Part shown: one piece after another, positions 1-11,768 of the stretch
Position numbering within the stretch: position 1 is the first letter of the stretch
How the letters are laid out: each line of letters begins with the position of its first letter
Assembly: GCA_014529385.2 (NCBI GenBank)
Contig: CM043945.1
Location: forward strand, 91,277,112 to 91,341,111
Reading direction: 5' to 3'
From: Adiantum capillus-veneris
Taxonomy: Eukaryota > Streptophyta > Polypodiopsida > Polypodiales > Pteridaceae
DNA length: 64,000 nt
Translations under genes and position numbers: made by a program
The notes under the pieces: model-generated
The model's database searches: none
Seen by the model: the letters and a program-made list of their open reading frames with translations, nothing else
Told to the model about the DNA's origin: nothing

Positions 1-346
1 CCAATTGGGGGTTCGTGTAAAGCTTGGGCTATTTAAATCATTTTCTGACACATGTCAAGCCTCTTTTGCATATGGATATGTCATCTACCTTTGTTCTTGA
101 GTTTGTTTGTTTTTTAGCCATGCGTCATGGGCTTTGAGGAGGGTGTATAATGGTTTCTTAACCCTTTCTCCCAAAACCGATCCTCCTAAAATAGTGTTCT
201 TGGGTTTCTCAAATGTGCCTAGCTCTAGTACTACCTCAAGGGTTTCCTTTTCTTCGTTCGTCTCTCTTTCTAGTTTTCTAAGTTTTTCCTTGTTTGTTTT
301 AGTTATTTATTTAAGGAAATTTGTTCACATTTCTTCCTATCTTTCA

Positions 347-793
347 TCATAGCCTTTTCAGCTTTCCAAGTGCTTCGCTCTTTTGTTCAATGCTAGGTAC
401 ATCTGTTTTTTGTTCTTCTATGATGGGTTTGTTTGACGTTTTTTGAGCTTGGGCTCTTATCATCACCTGGATTGGTATCATGTTTTGGTATTTTGATCCA
501 CTACTAGATGGTATTGCCTCTAGTATATTCCATGTTACTTTTGCTCTTTTGTTAGGGCTCTTTTGGCACTCAGGCTGATGAGTGACTCCACACTCATGAC
601 AATATGCATTCACTCTTATGACTTTGTCATGAGAACAATCTCTTATCAAGTGGTCTCCACCACACTTATAACATGGTCCCTTGTGTTGTTGAGGTTCTCC
701 TTGAGTAGCTCTCTGTTGGTAAAGAGTTCTTGATCCCTCTAATGCTCCTTTAGCTATATATAGTAATGTCCATTCAATCCAATCATGCTCCAT
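347..793 (-). pseudogene. gag C-terminal part with two zinc knuckles (family C copy 1)
   Basis: A 148-residue open frame carries a knuckle CYKCGGDHLIRDC (CX2CX3HX4C) and a second cluster CHECGVTHQPEC about 20 residues later. Gag knuckles bind the element's own RNA during packaging. The motif VMIRAQAQK follows, as VVTRAQAQK does in the copy at 53,435-53,866. The second knuckle is one residue short between His and the last Cys (x3), whereas copy 2 keeps x4, which suggests decay. There is no natural start codon: the Met at 793 is internal to gag, and the frame upstream continues in 754-1,122 after a shift. Confidence 0.78.
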
Positions 794-1122
794 GGTTTCG
801 ATGCTTTGGGTTCTTCAGGTGGATAATATCTCGTACTGGTCATATAACATCTAGGATCATTGTAATATGCAAGGATTGGCACTAGTGCTTGCTCCTCAGG
901 CTCTTCTATAGTTGGTGTGTATCTGAATCTTACATGTTTTGTTCTTGGCAGTGGAGGTTGTTGTCCTAAGACCGGTTGTGGTCTTTCAACTCCCAATGGT
1001 TCTAGAAGAATTCTTCTTGTGTATCTTGGCACTGGTGGGGATTGCGCTTGTGCTACATGGGATTTTTGGGCATACTGGCATTCTTTTACGTACACCTTGT
1101 TGTAATAGCACTCTTCAACCAT
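754..1122 (-). pseudogene. gag proline-rich middle region (family C copy 1)
   Basis: This 122-residue frame has the motif QQPPLPRTKHVRFRY followed by an acidic stretch and AYYNDPRCY. The 53,881-54,156 frame shows the equivalent QQTPLPHDN..VRYGQ and AYYQEP, so the two are homologous gag segments. It overlaps the knuckle frame by about 40 bases in a different frame, so a frameshift separates them. Role: linker between capsid and nucleocapsid parts of Gag. No enzymatic motif is present. Confidence 0.65.
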
Positions 1123-1142
1123 GTGATTTTTCCAATTCTACT

Positions 1143-1830
1143 CTACACACACCACTTAAGTTGATTAACTTGTGGCTTAGCAAATAGATTAATGTTCTTG
1201 AGCATTTCTTCAATGACATATTCTTGATTTAGCAAAGATTCAAGTTTTTGTACCGAGTTGGTAGATTTGGATTTGTTATGATGTGACGAGGAATCATCAA
1301 CTCCCCTTCCTTGTAGACAATACAACCATATACCGAGTATAGAGATTTTTTTTGTCAATTCATTCAATGTAGTGCTCTTTTTCATGTGTAGGTCTTTCTA
1401 GAGACGTGCGTTCCTCAATAATTGGATAAAAATGAGCATTAACCTTGACTAGGTTGGCAGCTCTTCAATAGGATAGAACTTCACATTTCTTCAGTCGTAA
1501 GGCTACTTTTAGTACGGATTCCCCTTCTTTTTTCTTGAATTTATGGATTTTTGAGATAGTGTTTTCCTTGATAAACTTGTCAAACACCTCCTCAATCTAC
1601 TCGAAATCCCTACGTTCTACAGAATCGAACCGGGTGGTAGCATCCTGTTTAAGAGTCAAAATCTTGCAAATTGCATTGGAAAATATAGGACTTCCTTCCT
1701 TAGATCTCATTATGTCATGCACAAGGCTACCACATGATCCTTGGGATCTCTGTTCCCAAAATATTTCTTGTTTACCCACTTCTGCCTGGAATGATTTGAT
1801 CCTAAGGTGATCTACCAACCTAAGCATAGG
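1143..1830 (-). pseudogene. gag capsid-like fragment, multiply interrupted (family C copy 1)
   Basis: Short minus-strand frames (1,143-1,385 and 1,597-1,827) and the stretch between them read as one broken capsid-like region. Upstream of the proline-rich frame the minus strand encodes a run ending HMVEECYYN, of the kind found near the capsid end in plant gypsy gag. Stops occur about every 40-80 residues. The call rests mainly on position and polarity; no diagnostic motif is intact. Confidence 0.4.
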
Positions 1831-2415
1831 GTCTCCTTAGCTATAGTTCCTAGCTGGTGTTGTAGGTGGATGTTCCTCTCTTTGGACCCTTTCTACTTGT
1901 TCTCATTCTTGATGTGGTGCTTATGTCCTTGTCAAATTTGATGTTCTTGTTCTACTCTCTTCTTGGTACTGCTGATGGAGTGGTGGTATTGGTGGTGCTC
2001 CTAGACCTTACACGGCTTGATAACCACCTCTGTTTGCCTTTTGTTTTGATGTTGCATACTATCAGAGCAATGATGTCGGTGTTGCTTGTTGGTCTTGAGG
2101 ATTGGGCAATGATTGTCTATTTGTATGTGATGTGGTGTCATAATCATCTGAGAAAGGATTTGTGAACTTGTTAGGGGTTGTATGGCCTTTTTCTTCTCCT
2201 CAAGAGCCTTAGTAAATAGTCTTAATGTTATCACTCTTTACAAATCCCCCAAATGGATTGACACATACTCATGCTCGTACTTATCGACAAAAAATGATGT
2301 TAACTCCTATTGCCATGTCATTGGAAAACAAGTACAGGACTTTGTCTATGCTTAATCCATTCACAATGGGCTCCATGCATCGATAGTATGAGATGACCCT
2401 CCCATCCTTGTGCCT

Positions 2416-3006
2416 TCAAATCCCAATATTTTCATGAATTGTAGCCACTCTTGCCACTCTCTTGTCATGAATGTAAAAATCTATAGGAAGGATAAGCTTA
2501 GGAGGTAGTTCTTGGCTCTCCATGACCATCTTTCCTTTTGCCATGTTGTCTCCATACCAATTGTAGTTTTTTGGGTCTTTGATAATGAGGTAGTGTTTTC
2601 CTTCCTCATTCACTGAACCTATCCCATCATTGTATACAAAGATTATTTTTAATGTGCGAGCAGGTCGCTCTTCAATGCAGATGCATTTGCATCCTTGAGT
2701 ATCTACGTAAACTAGGGCTCCATATGCATTTGTTCTCTCTATGAATATTTTTGTTTATTTTGGTGTGGTCAAAGGGGTTTGCGAGGTGCTACCTCCTATA
2801 ACGCCTTGCTCTTGAAAGCCTCCTTGTTGCTCGCTAGCCCTCAAGTGAAATGATTTGTTCGAAGAGGTGTTAGTATCACTACCCTCTTCTATGATTGGAG
2901 CTAAGGGATCTAGCCCCGCTTGATTTAAGCTCTCTTCTATTGATACCAAACTTCCTTGGTCAGCCGCTACTCTACCATCTCTCAAAAAAAATCTATCGAA
3001 CCTCAA
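2416..3006 (-). pseudogene. probable gag N-terminal region (family C copy 1)
   Basis: Two minus-strand frames, 2,755-3,006 (begins MRFDRFFLRDGRVAADQG, acidic and Ser/Gln-rich) and 2,416-2,613, lie directly upstream of the gag-like region in the same orientation. Neither has a recognised domain. By position they would be the N-terminus of Gag. The equivalent part of copy 2 (past 55,036) is missing, so homology cannot be tested inside the window. Confidence 0.3.
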
Positions 3007-3010
3007 ATAG

Positions 3011-4770
3011 ATGGAATAAGATAGACATAATCTTGAAAAAATCCCAACCTCTTACTTGTGAGGTTAGCTAGATCCTTTGTGTAGCCTTTGCTCCTGGGTA
3101 CCTTGGATACTTGTGTACACAAAATCAAGCACTTTGCATCTTGGCCTTTGAGTAATTAGTCCAGTTTTCTCTCCGGAAGCTTCACTAAAATTTACACAAA
3201 TTGCAAAAAAATTGGAACTTAGGTGAAAATTTGAAAATTCAAACCCTAACTTTCACAAGGACTTTGAGAGTGATTATGGAGTCTATTTGACTCATCCAAG
3301 GTATTTCTAGAAACCTTGCAAGATGGCCTATAGATTGGCATGGTCAAATTCCCAATCTCGGCTAAATGGCAGTGATCGCGATAGCTGCCATTGGTGAGAT
3401 TTTTTAGCCCAATCACTTTCTATGGATTAGCCATGACCTGGTGACTCTATATCTTGGTGGGATCATTATGTATAAATTGTGTATATCACGTGCATTCAAG
3501 GACTCTTTATAGAACTCCTTATCTATGAATTTTTTACAAATAAAGTGCATCCTTTTTCTATTCAATCTGTAGAAAAACTTCCTTGTTTCATTATATGGTA
3601 CCCTTCTGTATGTGAATATGTGAGAAAAATAAATTTAATAACCCCTTTTGTTGCACTCACATGATAATCACATAATTATTGAGTGATCCCCCGTGAGGTC
3701 TATGTACACCCTGTGTGAGGTGTTTGAAAACGTTTTGGCTTTTGTTTCACACCGGTCCCAAAATTTGAACTTGAATTTCAATTCCTGGGCAATTTGATGG
3801 TCTTTTCCCTCTCCAAATTGAATGTGGGGGTATATTCAGGATCCTTGGATGCTTATTGAAACTAGGGTTTCCACTGCGGAGTCTTTTGCCCCTATGTTGG
3901 TCCTGAATGGATGAGTTTTGGTTAGTTCAATGACTCAAAACCTCTAGGTCACTTTGAACAATTTTGGTTAAATCTGGCACTTTGTGGACCTTATGGACTT
4001 GGGGAAGGTGGATTATTGATGTACAGAGGACCCGATGGTATGTTCTACGTGTGAAAATGTGTCAAGTGGTAGAAACCATGATAGCTACCACTAGTGAGCT
4101 CTTTGGACTTGGATGATTTCTATAGATTTCCCACCTCCTATACTACTCAAAGGCACCCCCACTACTTAAAATCACAACTAAAAATAGGTTTAGATCATCT
4201 AGTTCTCAAAGTTAAATGAAAATCTACTCTTTGGACAGCTAATGACTTCAAAATTTAACCAAAATTCCCAGATCAATTCCTTGAAGGCATATGAAAGTGT
4301 ACACATAAGAATCGTCAATTTTCCACTCTTAATCTCCAGTTTTGGCTCACCTTGATATTTCTAGCCACTTATGGTATCAAATGAAATGGTATGATATGGT
4401 ATGCAAGAAACTTATTTGTGTACGCGAGCAACACAAAACTGAATGTCTATCTAATGCTACTTCTACTCCTAATCTATAAACAAAAAGAAACAAAAAGACA
4501 TGGATTGGTGCAAGAAAAGATCAAAAATATGTCACAAAAAAAGTTATTTATCACAATCAATGACTATACACAATAACAATCAAACTCAAAGTGTGGACTC
4601 AATGCAAAAAGCACTAAAACCATCAACAAGAGTCTCCTAACCTACAAGGCAACCAAAAGAGAACGCACGGCTGAGCACTCTAGTAGTGCGTGCACTCAGA
4701 CTCTTGAACTTGTAGTGAGCATAATGTGCACACTCGATTTGACTCTTCCCCATTGCAACAATGCCATGTC
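3011..4770. other. Intergenic, no recognised feature
   Basis: No coding stretch over about 60 residues and no recognisable domain was found on either strand. By position it could hold the 5' leader or LTR of the minus-strand gag to its left and flanking sequence of the LINE to its right. I saw no convincing primer-binding site or LTR ends. Confidence 0.5.
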
Positions 4771-4775
4771 TCACG

Positions 4776-4988
4776 TCAAAGGGAGTGGGAGCTAAGTCGA
4801 ATGGCTACAATAGTGTATATTGCTGACAAAGGGATAGGCTCAAGCATGTCAGAGTGAGCATGATTTCCTCTTTCAACAAAGAACATGGTTTTGTAATTGG
4901 GGCCAATATGGGTGGTGTAATGTATGAAGCACGACCCATCAGATTTCTCATGAGAGCGTAATACATTGGCATTGTAGAAAATCTTCAT
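4776..4988 (-). pseudogene. LINE C-terminal tail (RTE-like)
   Basis: A 70-residue frame continues the LINE reading after the RT thumb. It has no recognisable domain. A short stretch with the same wording (a block ending in CTTAGCTCCCACTCCCTTTG) recurs on the plus strand near 16,055-16,080, suggesting a 3'-end fragment of the same LINE family there. Function unknown; it belongs to the element by continuity only. Confidence 0.45.
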
Positions 4989-5288
4989 TCACTTGGGAGT
5001 CTATTGAGGCATCATGTAGCAAGTGTAATGCATCCCATCTTCCAAACCAATTCTTTATATCTTGCATCCATCCGATCTTGATTTTATGTGTCTTTTGAAC
5101 TTTTTTGCCTGCTTCCCGTGCAATTGTAGGAATTCAATGTGAGAGGTTTTTATGCATCTTTATTATGTACTCCACAACCCTTTTCATGCCCATAACCTCA
5201 ATTGGAAGAGATCCCCACTCAAGAAGTAGGATCATATATGGATTTTCTCAAGATCCCCACACTTCAACTCCATAAAGAAGAACCGGTG

Positions 5289-6345
5289 TCACCAATGTGT
5301 CAAAAAGGTACTTCTTGAGAACCCAACACTTGATGTTTCCCGCATTACACATGTTCTCAGATGCATAATATGCTCTCTTTTTGGCTTGCAAATGATGCAT
5401 AGAACATTCATGCTACTTGTGATTGCCCAGAACATCAAGGTACTTAAAGCTCTCAACAACTGCAAGTGTCTCATTGTCGTACACAATGCATGGCTTCTCC
5501 TTATGGTTGATTTTCACAAGCATAACCTCTATTTTGGATTCATTCACAATCAGCCCACTATGCAAGAAAAAAGTATCGAGGAAAACCATGAGCTTTTGTG
5601 CATCCTCTAAAGTGTGTGCTAGAATAATGCACTACATCATCCGCATACAACAAAAGCATGATTACCGCATTGCACATAGTGACCTCTTCAATGCCTTCCT
5701 CTTGCATAAAGTCAAGTATCATTTGTTCCAATTAATCAATGCATAGACCAAGGAGAATTGGTGACAATAGTTTTAACCCCAATAGTGCTTGCAAAAATTT
5801 CTAAAATTCCTCTTCACATGCACAATTGACACATCACCTTCTTATAGATTTGGAAAATTGTAAGCATAAACTCACTTGGCACTTGGAGTTCTTTCATCCT
5901 TCTCCACAAATTGCTATGTGGAATCACATCAAAAACTTTCTTAAAGTCCACAAAACAACAATAAAATTGCTTGCCTCTCAACCAACTTTCCTCCATGAGA
6001 ACCCAAAGAGTAACAAGATGATCAATGGTGATATGGCAAACCCACTTTTTCTTTTGCACGCTTGTCATTCTCTTTTTCCTAATCACTCAACTTTATCTCC
6101 ACTATACATCCAAACAATGTTGCCATAAGAGACCCAATCATTATAGTTTGGTAGTTATTTACGTTCTTTACATCCCCTCCTTTATGCAAAGGCTTGACCC
6201 AATTATTACTCCGATCACAAGGCATACCATGTTGTTGAACTGCAAGGCTAAACATATCACACATCCACTCGTGTGTGAAATTTCCCGTCCCTTTAATCAT
6301 TTTTGGTTTGATACTTTGAATATCACCCGCTTTGCGAGTGGCCAA
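5289..6345 (-). pseudogene. LINE reverse transcriptase (RTE-like)
   Basis: In order on the minus strand: NNWVKPLHKGGD and NNYQTIMI (RT motifs 0-1) in 6,079-6,345; CCFVDFKKVFDVIPHSNLWR (motif A, catalytic Asp present) in 5,814-6,086; and YADD (motif C) at 5,636-5,647. Downstream, EVMLVKINHKEKP and FKYLD match the thumb/connection region. At least three frameshifts or stops separate these blocks. Motifs A and C are both intact, so decay is by frame disruption rather than active-site loss. Confidence 0.78.
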
Positions 6346-6814
6346 CTATTCAAGCCCATAGCACACATCTTCAATAGTAAGAAAGAGGTCATACATGGGA
6401 GTGAACCATAAAATGGCATTTTTCTAGTATTTGATTGCTCATATAGTTTCCTACAATGTGTGTACATATCCACAAGGCTCAAGTTACCAAAACTCAAGTT
6501 TCTCCAAAATCTTCCACATGCACGTGCCTTTTCTTGGACTTGAAAAAATTGATGCTTTACTTTCCATCTTCTTTTGAATCAATGCCTTGTATGTATAAAA
6601 AGGACTTTCATAGTTGTCTTTGTCTATATTGCATCAAGCTTTATCAAGGAATTTTGAGCATCTCGACATTCTTTATCAAACCACCTTTTATGTCATTTAT
6701 CTTTGTTGATACCATGTACATGCATTATAAAAATAGATTCTTCAGTACAAAAACAAATAACTTTCTTGAAAGCTTCCCATTTGGTTTGCAATGGTGCATC
6801 TTGTTGAAGCTTTG

Positions 6815-7558
6815 TCATCCATAACTTTTTCTCAGCCATTGCAATGTACATTGGTGCTTGTTTGAAATCCATACATAGTGATAACTTCTCTCCCTTTGGT
6901 TGAGACTATCAAGCTTAGTTTCTTCTCCACATGCAGGTTCAATATAGAAGGTCCGATGGTCTGATTCCGGGGTCCATTGACCGAGTGTAAAACTCTTTAT
7001 GCAATACATGATGGCTTCAGAGTGTAGCATATAATCAATCACACTATCCCCATTATGTTTTCTACATGGAAATTCATTGCTTCCAGTCCACAAAGATACA
7101 CCATTGGCAATGAGCATACCCATCCTATTACACATGTATAAAAGTAACTTCGGATCTTTCTCATGCATTGAAGTACCATCATACATGTGAACTTTCTTCC
7201 TCCCTTGAAATGTATGGCATATCAAATTTTTTAGCATCATGTTGCAATGGTTTTGTGGGAGCATTCATAGTTTAAAGAAAATAACATCACCTTTGCCTTT
7301 AAAATATTCAATGTCCTCCTCTAAATCAAAAAATGATTGATCTCTATCCATGCAAGCATAAAAGGGGGAATCATGATGAGGAATGTAGAAACCGGCTACA
7401 AAAATAGGTGCTCTTTTTGGTGTCATAATTTTCAGCCATACATAATGTTTGTGCTTGTCATCTTTCACAATTGATACAAAATCTTCCAATCCTTTCTTAA
7501 CCATACATGCTACTCCTCCTTGCCCTCTTAGTTTCTTAAGATTCTTTGACCACATCAA
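6815..7558 (-). pseudogene. LINE EEP endonuclease domain
   Basis: The domain nicks target DNA to start target-primed reverse transcription. Frame 7,265-7,558 carries GGVACMVKKGLEDFVSIVKD and FVAGFYIPH, typical of the middle of LINE EEP domains. Frame 6,815-7,264 carries SVIDYMLHSEAI and then TLGQWTPESDHR, the D-Y and S-D-H end motifs of the family. The expected GDFN motif at the join has become GDVIFFKL with a stop, so a catalytic segment is lost. Further upstream (7,560-7,700) a broken stretch reads VVLLVETWEHETQR, matching the N-terminal ETW motif of related LINEs. Confidence 0.72.
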
Positions 7559-8099
7559 TTAACGTACACTGTAATTATCGAACGTACATTGTAATCCTCA
7601 AACTCGTTAATCCTTTGTGTTTCATGCTCCCAAGTTTCAACAAGAAGTACAACATTGGCTTTTCTTGTTAATTCATCTATGCTAACTCCCACATTCCATG
7701 GGTATCCATTGCAATTACAAAAGCATACTTTTCAATTGTAACCCGGCGTCATAGGTTGTGCATTTCTATTTTCTTGAGGGACTCGCCTCCTCCTTGCACA
7801 CATTTTCTTCATGAGAGGTTTCCTTGTTTTTCTTATCTCTCTCCTCATAGTCCTTGAGACACATATTTTCTTTACACAGCAAGGTTTGACCTAATGGCGA
7901 GAGTCACTCTAAGCCAATCCTCCAACTTTTGCCTTTTACCTACTACAATTATTAGCTCCTTCCTTTCTTGTACAATCGCTAAAAATCTTGCCATAGAGAG
8001 GTTGCTATCAAAGACCGAGAAGTTCCTAGCTTCCATATCTTACTAAAGAAAAAAAAAATTGACAATTTGAGTACATATCAGTAGTATAGGACTTCAAAA

Positions 8100-8312
8100 C
8101 TATTTCCCACCAAAGCACAAATCCTTCTTGAAGAACCCTATCTTTGATGTTCTTTGTATCCATTTGCACACCTTCCTTGCCAAGCCTCTAATTGCCAGGC
8201 ATTTATGTGAATAGGTGGGCGAGGTCTTCACTAGCCAATTTGCACCCTGAACACCTTTTGGACCCGATACCATGTGCCTAAATCTGACGCCTATCAGCAA
8301 AGCCCCCCACAA
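8100..8312 (-). pseudogene. L1 ORF2 C-terminal zf-RVT region
   Basis: The frame ends with IRGLARKVCKWIQRTSKIGF. The plus-strand copy at 59,541-59,789 has IKGLARKVHKWVQRMWKIGF preceded by HLFMECP, the zf-RVT signature at the end of plant L1 ORF2p. In this copy the HLF..CP part is degraded. The stop is followed by the 3' noncoding region shared with copy 2. Confidence 0.75.
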
Positions 8313-8348
8313 TACCTTTCACCAAAAGAAATTCATAAAATGACTCCA

Positions 8349-10170
8349 CTATGGATTCCAATTGTTCTTCCTCATAACCTTGACCCATCGTGCTTCCGAC
8401 CATTGCTTCTTCCATAGTTTGTTCAAAGGTGCGACAAAACAAGTCCCATGCATCAATGCTTGGTATATGCTCTTGATATGAGAGAAGTGGCTACTTATGG
8501 GCCATTTTCTCGTTTTCCACAATTGGTAGCAAAATGTTGTCCAAGCCTTCAACAACTTTGTTGATAAGCAGCTTCTCAATGCCATTGAGTCAAAATTGGG
8601 CAACCAATTGGTCAAGGGATTTCTAGCACTTGTTGTTACCATCCGAAAAGTGGGTCAATCTTTCGTGTCCTTTATTCTTCATCCTTCTTGCAATCTCTCT
8701 CCAATAAGGGTTCAAAATTACACTAGTAGCTTAAGACAACCAAGGGTACCAGTGCGAGATGGACTTCTAGAAGTATCTGGTTAGCTCACCCCCATTCTAG
8801 TACCCATGTTTGTCTATTGGACTTATGTACCAACTCTCTTGTGGTGCCACCCAGTCTCAAGCTGGACCACCTAGAGGCTAATAGTTTGTCATGCACCTCA
8901 ACCCCTTTGCATTGACCACCTTTGGAGCAAAGTTTTCATTTTTCTATCATATCCTTTGTCATGATAGCCCCAAGCCTGGTCTTGTTTTGCAATTGAGACC
9001 ATAAACTTGGCATTGAGGGCCTCAGCATGAACAGTAGGGTTGAGAATTATGAGGCCACCTTGAACCACTGGTCAAGCGATGACTTCCCACTTAGCCTATC
9101 TCCATGGTATCGAGGCTTTAGTGTTGTTCCACCAAACTGGTTTAAGAAACTCCTTCCAGTTACATTTGGATGTTCTCCTGGACCCACTAGAACTTTTTCT
9201 TGTGAGTAACGTCCACCCCCAAGGGGGCATCCAGATGACTAATGGATCGAATGAGTCATTTTTCGTCAGGAAAATTAGTCTAGACTTCTCAATGCTACAT
9301 TTCAACCCCGCAGCCACCGCAAATGTCTGCACAATCTCTAGCGCCTTTTTGAGTACCTGACGACGGGCTTTCAAAAATAGGTGGGAGTCGTCTTTGAACA
9401 TCTTTGCCAGGAGTTGATCATTACCGAGCAAAGTTAAACCTTGAATTTTAACTTGTGCAGCAGCAGCCTTGAGCATCATCATTAGAGGATGCGACCCAAT
9501 GGAAAAGAGTAGAGGGTCCAGGGGGAATCCTTGATTTTGATAGATCTTCTAGCTTCAAAGGAGCCCACAATTCTATCATGAACAAGAGTTCAGATTTACT
9601 TCCTACTCCCAAAGTGTGTATAAGTCTAGAAAGGTGAGGCCCAAAGCCGAATGATTCATGACATCTTCAATGAAGGACCGCAAAATCCTATCATACTCCT
9701 TGTCAAGGTCTAGTTGAAGTAAAATAAACTCCTGCTTTGTGAAGGTTGTGTACTCAATTCCAACCATTGTCGCTAAGATATGGTCATATATTGACCGTGC
9801 TTTGATAAACCCGTGTCGATGAGGGGAGATGACTTTGTCCAGGAGGGGGGTAATTCTAAGAGCGACTTCTTTGGCAATGATTTTATATGCTACAAACATC
9901 ATAGTTATGGGGCACCAGTGCTTAAGATGCGAGCAAAAAACATGTTTTGGGATAGGCTTGATGAGCCCTCTTTTCACACCCAGATCCAATGACCCCTTGA
10001 AAAAAGCTTGGTTAGCCATATACGTGACTGGGACCTTGAGGTTATCCCAAAAATCCCTAAAGAATTATGTGGTCATACCATCCCAACCGGGGGACTTATG
10101 CTTGCTAAGAAATTGTAATGCAAGTGAACAGACATCTTCAGGAAAGGTCATCTCAAGACAATTAGCTTAA
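8349..10170 (-). pseudogene. L1 ORF2 reverse transcriptase
   Basis: Minus-strand pieces in order: GWDGMTT and FFRDFWDNLK (10,110-10,020); LIKPIPK, HRHGFIKARSIYDHI and LQLDLDKEYDRI (motif A, catalytic Asp kept) in 9,603-10,019; and the motif C region in 9,096-9,482 reading AKMFKDDSHLF. Motif C is normally FADD; here the second residue is Lys (FKDD at 9,387-9,398), a likely inactivating change. The 8,349-8,642 frame is the connection region before the zinc finger. Reading frame is lost several times. Confidence 0.85.
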
Positions 10171-10435
10171 GGCTGATGAATTCTCCTATTAACACTCTCA
10201 AGCAAGGTCATCTTGGCTTCATCCATTCCTTGAGAGCGGGTCTCTAGTTGTTCGATGATTTGGCTTGGATGATCAAGCATCATTTTAGCCATTTTGTCTT
10301 GGTCTTGCGTAGCAATTCCATTCTCATTAGTGAGCGATTGCACAGAGCCTCAGCTTTTCTTAATTTTCAAGGCCCTAAAAAAGTGTACTTAATTAGTGGC
10401 CTATGGTTGAAGGAAGGTCCATCATAGCCCATTTC

Positions 10436-10940
10436 TCACAGAGACCTAGCCATTTGGTTTTTTTCAAAACCATCTAGCATACTAGCTACACTTGTTCTGA
10501 CCTTGCTCTTCTCCACCATATTAATGTCCTCTATCACTAACCATTCTACTTCAATAGGGGAATCTTTAAGGTACATCCATAGTTTGACTCTATCCTTGGA
10601 ATTACAAGGGACATAAATGTTTATTATGGTGATAGGATGATATGCCCAAAGGATTATCACTCCTAGGAATCTCCCACAGGGGTGGCTTAGTACCAGTTTG
10701 GGCTCCAGTTCCTGGTCCACAATAGAGAGTACCCCAATGAACCCGTCTACTCCCTCTTCATAGAACACCAACTTCTTCCCCAAAGCATTTTTTTTTGCTG
10801 TGAGCATCCAAATGATGTTCTTGGATGGCCCAACAATTAACTTCCTTATCCTTTCTAAATTCCTCCCAAAAGAGGACGTGCTTCTTTCGGGTCTTCAATC
10901 CTTTCACGTTGCATGATTGGATAGCTAGAGCTTCCATCAT
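10436..10940 (-). pseudogene. L1 ORF2 endonuclease (EEP) domain, truncated
   Basis: ORF2 opens with ALAIQSCNVKGLKTRKK, the SWNVRGL motif at the start of plant L1 EEP domains. It continues in an overlapping frame with GFIGVLSIVDQELEPKLVL and IINIYVPC. The expected GDFN catalytic motif appears as IEDINMVEK (10,530 area), with G to E and F to I changes. The C-terminal part of EEP (the SDH region) is missing. Sequence goes almost directly to the pre-RT region, marking an internal deletion. Confidence 0.78.
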
Positions 10941-11327
10941 TGGGAGAGAGGGACAAATTCCCTGACATCCAAACCCTAGCCCGTCTATGTGTCACCCGAC
11001 CCGGGAGAATCCGGAGGTTCTTCAAGGGTAAAGGATTTTTTCTCTTGTAGCACATCAAATAAGGGATTGTGAAGAGGGATGCCACTAGCCCCCCCTTTTA
11101 GTTGAGTGGTGGGGATGTGGGGGGGGAGAGATACCTTTCTCTTTCAAGGTTCCAAAACCCTCCAATGATAGGGATTCTCTAGCCACTGTCTTCATCCTTT
11201 TGAACCCTTTTTGGTCCAGGGACTTGTACCGTCGACTTAGTTGCTACTGTTAAAATCTCAAGTGTAGAGCTAAAAAATCAAAAGCATTCCCATTGTATGG
11301 ACTTTTAGGGAGTTGTAGAGCAAAGAT

Positions 11328-11756
11328 CTACTTCTCGACTATCTTCTTGTGTTGTAAGGTGTGTTCTTTGTCACAGATCATAACCTCTTTTGATTCACCT
11401 CCTCCTGACCCCTTGTCATCCTTTAATTGTTCCTCACTCACTTCCACAATTGTTTCCTTAATAGAGACATGATTGACGCTTCTTAAATTGGAGTCCTGCA
11501 TTGCTGGGTTTGCATTTACTTTAGTCTTCAAGGGGCAATCCTTGGCAAATTGCCCAAAGTTGTGACACTCAATGCAGGCCCCAAAGTAAGTCTCAAAATT
11601 GAGTGGAATTGTAATTAGCCATGCTCCTATGTTGATAACCATGCTCTTTGGTGGCGTCTTAGAAACATTCCACCCTATGCACACCCGGTTAGAGACCCTT
11701 CCTAGTCCTCTCTTGTTAGCAACAAACAAGAGGGTGCCTAGTTGACTGGAAAGCAT
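11328..11756 (-). pseudogene. L1 ORF1 C-terminal part with mutated CCHC knuckle
   Basis: The frame reads VCIGWNVSKTPPKSM (the region following DUF4283) and then CIECHNFGQFAKDC. That is the zf-CCHC_4 knuckle of plant L1 ORF1p with the His position changed to Gln, so zinc binding should be impaired. An acidic, Ser/Glu-rich C-terminus follows. With 11,769-12,152 it makes one ORF1 split by a frameshift at about 11,760. Confidence 0.8.
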
Positions 11757-11768
11757 TCTGATATTATC

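Larger units (their letters stand above)
1..3010 (-). mobile_element. Ty3/gypsy family C, copy 1: decayed gag region
   Basis: Several minus-strand open stretches in shifting frames read as one gag region, N-terminus near 3,006 and zinc knuckles near 700. The same sequence of motifs recurs at 50.6-55.0 kb on the minus strand (double CX2CX3HX4C knuckle, then VxxRAQAQK), which ties both to one family. No protease, RT or integrase is visible here, so this is a 5' fragment that runs off the window at base 1. Bases 1-350 read on the minus strand as a charged, frameshifted coil-like stretch similar to the region downstream of the knuckles in copy 2. LTRs were not located. The gag assignment is firm for 347-1,122 and weaker for 1,140-3,006. 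Confidence 0.7.
4776..7870 (-). mobile_element. RTE-like LINE, decayed endonuclease-reverse transcriptase
   Basis: A single pol-like reading is spread over shifting minus-strand frames: an endonuclease/exonuclease/phosphatase (EEP) region at about 7,700-6,815, then RT from about 6,345 to 5,300, then a C-terminal extension to 4,776. The RT catalytic box reads YADDVV at 5,636-5,647. LLYGVEVWG, typical of the end of LINE RT domains, follows near 5,270. There is no zinc-finger (zf-RVT) tail like that of the neighbouring L1, and the wording differs from the L1, so it is a separate LINE clade; RTE-like is my best guess. The 5' junction abuts L1 sequence near 7,875. Confidence 0.72.

Noticed and set aside
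107-352. Plus-strand 81-aa frame with a hydrophobic stretch as a small membrane protein
   Set aside because: It lies antisense to a charged gag tail of family C, and the apparent hydrophobic run mirrors the Lys/Glu-rich minus frame.
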